From Candidatus Woesearchaeota archaeon (GTDB lineage Archaea; Nanobdellota; Nanobdellia; Woesearchaeales; UBA12501), in NCBI GenBank assembly GCA_026394915.1, contig JAPLZS010000205.1:1-6552 (forward strand): a stretch of DNA of 6,552 bases, given 5' to 3'. A program made the translations under genes and the position numbers. How positions within the stretch are numbered: the first letter of the stretch is position 1; each line of letters starts with the position of its first letter. Under the pieces are notes generated by a model that searched no databases, was not told the origin of the DNA, and worked only from the letters and a program-made list of their open reading frames with translations. Below are positions 3,777-6,552 of the stretch, one piece after another.

Positions 3777-6517
3777 TGAGAGCGAAAGAAGAATCCTGCA
3801 GCAGGACCAGTAATATGCTGCTGCATTCATCATTGATAGCATTCCTTTTCATTCTTGCGCTTCCGCATGTCTCTGCTGCAAACAACACCATGGATATCAA
3901 TGCTTATTATTACACAGGAGACTCTTTCAAGTACAAGGATGATGTTTATCTCGTTGATGTCAATTCGGATTATGAAGTTGTGCTGAGCTCAAACAACCAG
4001 TACATCGTGATAAGGAATGCCACGTGCGTATGGAAGAACGTGTATTATGAATTCTGCGCTGACGGGATATCATATGATTCAGGCAAAAGGATGAACAAAG
4101 TCTTCCTTGAGATAAATTCCTATGAGCAGGATATCTCAGTGACAAGGACTATAACGAATTCAAACCCCCTGGTCGGCGAAAAGGTGAACTTCACAGTCAT
4201 AATAAAGAATGAAGGATATTCAAACGCAGACAACATCACTTACACAGATGTTTTTCCGCTTGGCATAAACCTTTCTGTGCCCAACAAATACCATTATGAC
4301 ATAAAAGTAAATGACAGGAAAGTCACGATGAGCAATGGCTCTGTCTCAAGCATGAAGTATATTGTCTGGCAGGGAAATCTTAAGCCTGATGAATCAATAA
4401 GATTTGTCTATGAGATAACTGCATTGAAGCCGGTCGAAGACACCCTGACAGGAAGATTCCATTACACAAAGGCATTCAAGGGAGTCGATGATGAGACAAC
4501 TCAGATAGCATTCAAGGCAGACCCTTATTTTGATATCTACACAAACATTGTATCGCCTGATTTTGAGATCACGCCAGGAACAACAGACCCAAGGGTTTGG
4601 GAGGAGAAAAGCCTGATATATGCGGGAGAATATGTCCTTCTTGTTGTCAACCTTGTTGACAGGTATGCAGACAACAGCTCAATGAATGTCTCAGACATAA
4701 GATTTTTCCTTCCAGAAGGGGTAATTTTTGTGAAAGAATTCCCTTTGAAGATATATGACAATGCATCAGATGCGAAGAGCAGTTACAGGGCAGGAGATTC
4801 AAAGCTGGAGAGAATCAATGATCATCTCTACAGATGGTCAGGGACTGTGCTTAAAGGGGGGAAGTTCTTTGCATTAAAGCTCAGGGCTGCAGATAAAGGG
4901 GAACAGAACATAAGGGTTACGGCAGATGTAAAGAAAGACAACATGCCTATGATACAGGATTATTCTGTGACAAAGAAATTCAGTATAGGGAGGAATGATA
5001 TACAGATAGAGAGCAACCTGAAAGACGGAGACAGGTTCAACTCAGGCCAGACAGTCTACATGACCCTGTATGTGACAAACCCCAACACATACACTAATTT
5101 CACAGACATGAACATATCCTACAATATTCCATGGTATGAGAACGGCACAAAAAATGCCGGGATGATAAAAGAGGCTAATTATCTTGATATAATAAATGCG
5201 AATGTGAAGATGCCGGCTGTAACATACACCACCACATTCAAGTATTACGTCAATGTGAGCTACAATACAGGCATGGGCGAGAGGCTTAACAAGACTTTCT
5301 CAAGAACCGTTGTAGTCACTCCTCCGCCGAATATCCAGGTCATGCATGAGATAGGCTCAAAGGTCATACAGGACTCAGGATCAGCGGATATAGACGACAA
5401 GGAGACTGAGATCATATTAAAGGTAAATAACCGGCTTGAGAAAGACATTGAGAGCGTGCTTGTCACAGAAGTGTTTGACAGCAGGCTGAATAGCATGAAG
5501 GAAATCTCAAACAGGGTAGTCCTGCTGAAGAAGGGAGAAGCGACAGAAGTTTACAAATACAATATAAAGCCCCCCCAGTCAAGCAGATGGCAGAACTTCA
5601 CATTAAGGACTTATGTAGCATATGCATCTGAAGGCAATATTTTTAATAATTCATTTGATGTCCAAGTGAACGTAAGGCCTAAGATGATGGATATCGAGGT
5701 AACAAAGAGCAAGCTTGAGACAGAGATCTCAAGAGGCCAGCTCGTGCACATCCAGTACAAGATAAAGAACACAGAGAAAGAGACGATAAGCAATGTCACC
5801 CTGCATTTCCCGCTGCAGTATGATGCAGATGAAGTCGGAGCAAGGACATTCAGCATAAAGCAGATACTTCCAGGAGAGACTGTTGTTGTCAATGAAGAGA
5901 TGATAAGGGCGAAGTCAGACAGCACGATACTGATAGACCGGACAAACGTTACATTCAATGATATGTATGGTGATGTATTCAATAAATCATCTAACTCCAT
6001 ATCAACATCTGCCCTTGAATCATATGTAGAGACCCCACTCATATTTGCAGACAAGGCAGTCGAGCAGAATGTCGTTGTCGGAGAGAAGTTCATCACAAAT
6101 CTCACGGTCAGGAATGACGGCGGCATGAAGACGATCGTGACAATAGAAGATTCAGGGAATACGTTCTCATTCTTGTCAGATCCTGGATCGATCGCATCGT
6201 TCATCTACAATTCAACAGTGGATTATGCAGGATATGTGCAGGCCAGTCCTGCACTGCTGTATTATGACGTTGAAGGCGTGAGATATTATACAGCATCAAA
6301 CAGGCCTGATACTTATTCAAAGAATCAGAAACCAGAGGCCCCTCAGATTGCTGAAGAACAGAATATAGGAGAGCAGGCGCCAGCCATAGAAAATAAAAAA
6401 GGCATCAACACAAAATATATATACCTGGCCCTGTTGATAATAGCTGCCTGCTTGGTGATATGGTATATCCTGAACAGGAAACCAAAAGAAAGGGGATTCA
6501 ATTTCCTGGGAGAATAG
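3773..6517 (+). CDS. Large secreted surface glycoprotein-like protein with DUF11-like beta domains and C-terminal membrane anchor
   Basis: A 914-residue cell-surface protein. The N-terminus has basic residues and a hydrophobic core (about 16-34, ending H-V-S-A-A), a Sec signal peptide probably cut near A35/A36. A first domain (37-118) holds the only mature ectodomain cysteines, C85 and C95, a likely disulfide. Then come about six beta-sandwich segments, beginning near 120, 250, 408, 520, 640 and 750. The first (V-G-E-K-V-N-F-T-V-I-I-K-N-E-G) is typical of DUF11/COG1361-like S-layer-associated repeats. A Pro/Gln/Glu-rich linker (about 845-876) leads to one membrane helix (882-900) and the tail NRKPKERGFNFLGE. 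There are 21 N-X-S/T sequons, consistent with heavy N-glycosylation. The ATG at 3773 overlaps the upstream stop (ATGA), which supports this start; M15 is an alternative. A structural, adhesive or S-layer-associated role is inferred; no catalytic motif is visible. Confidence 0.88.
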   Translation: MMRAKEESCSRTSNMLLHSSLIAFLFILALPHVSAANNTMDINAYYYTGDSFKYKDDVYLVDVNSDYEVVLSSNNQYIVIRNATCVWKNVYYEFCADGISYDSGKRMNKVFLEINSYEQDISVTRTITNSNPLVGEKVNFTVIIKNEGYSNADNITYTDVFPLGINLSVPNKYHYDIKVNDRKVTMSNGSVSSMKYIVWQGNLKPDESIRFVYEITALKPVEDTLTGRFHYTKAFKGVDDETTQIAFKADPYFDIYTNIVSPDFEITPGTTDPRVWEEKSLIYAGEYVLLVVNLVDRYADNSSMNVSDIRFFLPEGVIFVKEFPLKIYDNASDAKSSYRAGDSKLERINDHLYRWSGTVLKGGKFFALKLRAADKGEQNIRVTADVKKDNMPMIQDYSVTKKFSIGRNDIQIESNLKDGDRFNSGQTVYMTLYVTNPNTYTNFTDMNISYNIPWYENGTKNAGMIKEANYLDIINANVKMPAVTYTTTFKYYVNVSYNTGMGERLNKTFSRTVVVTPPPNIQVMHEIGSKVIQDSGSADIDDKETEIILKVNNRLEKDIESVLVTEVFDSRLNSMKEISNRVVLLKKGEATEVYKYNIKPPQSSRWQNFTLRTYVAYASEGNIFNNSFDVQVNVRPKMMDIEVTKSKLETEISRGQLVHIQYKIKNTEKETISNVTLHFPLQYDADEVGARTFSIKQILPGETVVVNEEMIRAKSDSTILIDRTNVTFNDMYGDVFNKSSNSISTSALESYVETPLIFADKAVEQNVVVGEKFITNLTVRNDGGMKTIVTIEDSGNTFSFLSDPGSIASFIYNSTVDYAGYVQASPALLYYDVEGVRYYTASNRPDTYSKNQKPEAPQIAEEQNIGEQAPAIENKKGINTKYIYLALLIIAACLVIWYILNRKPKERGFNFLGE
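6508..6512 (+). promoter_or_regulatory. Shine-Dalgarno site for the truncated downstream gene
   Basis: GGGAG lies 6 nt before the ATG at 6519 and inside the last codons of the surface-protein gene. It supports a real gene starting there and coupled translation. Confidence 0.6.
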
Positions 6518-6518
6518 A

Positions 6519-6552
6519 ATGGCATTCATGGAAAAACTGAAATTCTGGAAAA
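6519..6552 (+). CDS. Start of a downstream operon gene (3' end outside window)
   Basis: ATG at 6519-6521 begins one base after the TAG of the surface-protein gene, behind a good Shine-Dalgarno site. The eleven visible codons read MAFMEKLKFWK, an amphipathic, basic N-terminus without a signal peptide. Spacing places it in the surface-protein operon, so a cytoplasmic or membrane-peripheral partner is possible. Too little is visible to name it. Confidence 0.6.
   Translation, partial: MAFMEKLKFWK

Noticed and set aside
5611..6204. Open frame of 197 codons on the minus strand inside the large surface-protein gene.
   Set aside because: It is antisense to a continuous, well-structured ectodomain, has Ser/Val/Leu-rich low-information sequence and no promoter or ribosome site. 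It is a shadow frame.

Overview
The window looks like archaeal chromosome. The promoters are archaeal: TTTATATA-type TATA boxes lie about 26-28 nt upstream of start codons with little or no leader. The prepilin peptidase has an archaeal-type C-terminal extension. A long, sequon-rich, DUF11-like surface protein has one C-terminal membrane anchor. Coding sequence is rich in AGG/AGA and ATA codons. Short intergenic gaps and the overall gene style suggest a small-genome DPANN-type archaeon (Woesearchaeota/Pacearchaeota-like); that placement is inferred from memory of the families, not from a search.

Layout: (1) 1-478 (+) is a HIT-superfamily protein whose first residues lie outside the window. 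Its catalytic histidine triad is degenerate. (2) 513-1376 (-) is an archaeal A24 aspartic prepilin/preflagellin peptidase, convergent with the HIT gene. (3) 1377-1447 is a divergent promoter region with one nearly symmetric TATA element. (4) 1448-2155 (+) is a cis-prenyltransferase (UppS-fold) homologue in which the catalytic and metal-binding positions appear replaced, so it is a probable pseudoenzyme or regulatory subunit. (5) 2222-3001 (+) is an alpha/beta hydrolase with an intact Ser-Asp-His triad, behind its own leaderless-type promoter. (6) 3081-3776 (+) is an unrecognised membrane-anchored protein, followed through an ATGA overlap by (7) 3773-6517 (+), a 914-residue glycoprotein-like surface protein. 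(8) From 6519 (+) a third gene of that operon begins and runs off the window.

The left half mixes housekeeping and envelope functions (pilin processing, polyprenyl lipid carrier). The right half, from about 3010, is an envelope operon: a small anchored protein, a large ectodomain protein and a further gene that are probably translated in a coupled way. Polyprenyl phosphate is the lipid carrier for archaeal N-glycosylation, and the large surface protein carries 21 N-X-S/T sequons, so a functional link between the prenyltransferase-like gene and the surface protein is plausible but unproven. No RNA genes, CRISPR arrays, insertion sequences or other mobile elements were seen, and no gene-free stretch exceeds 80 bases.
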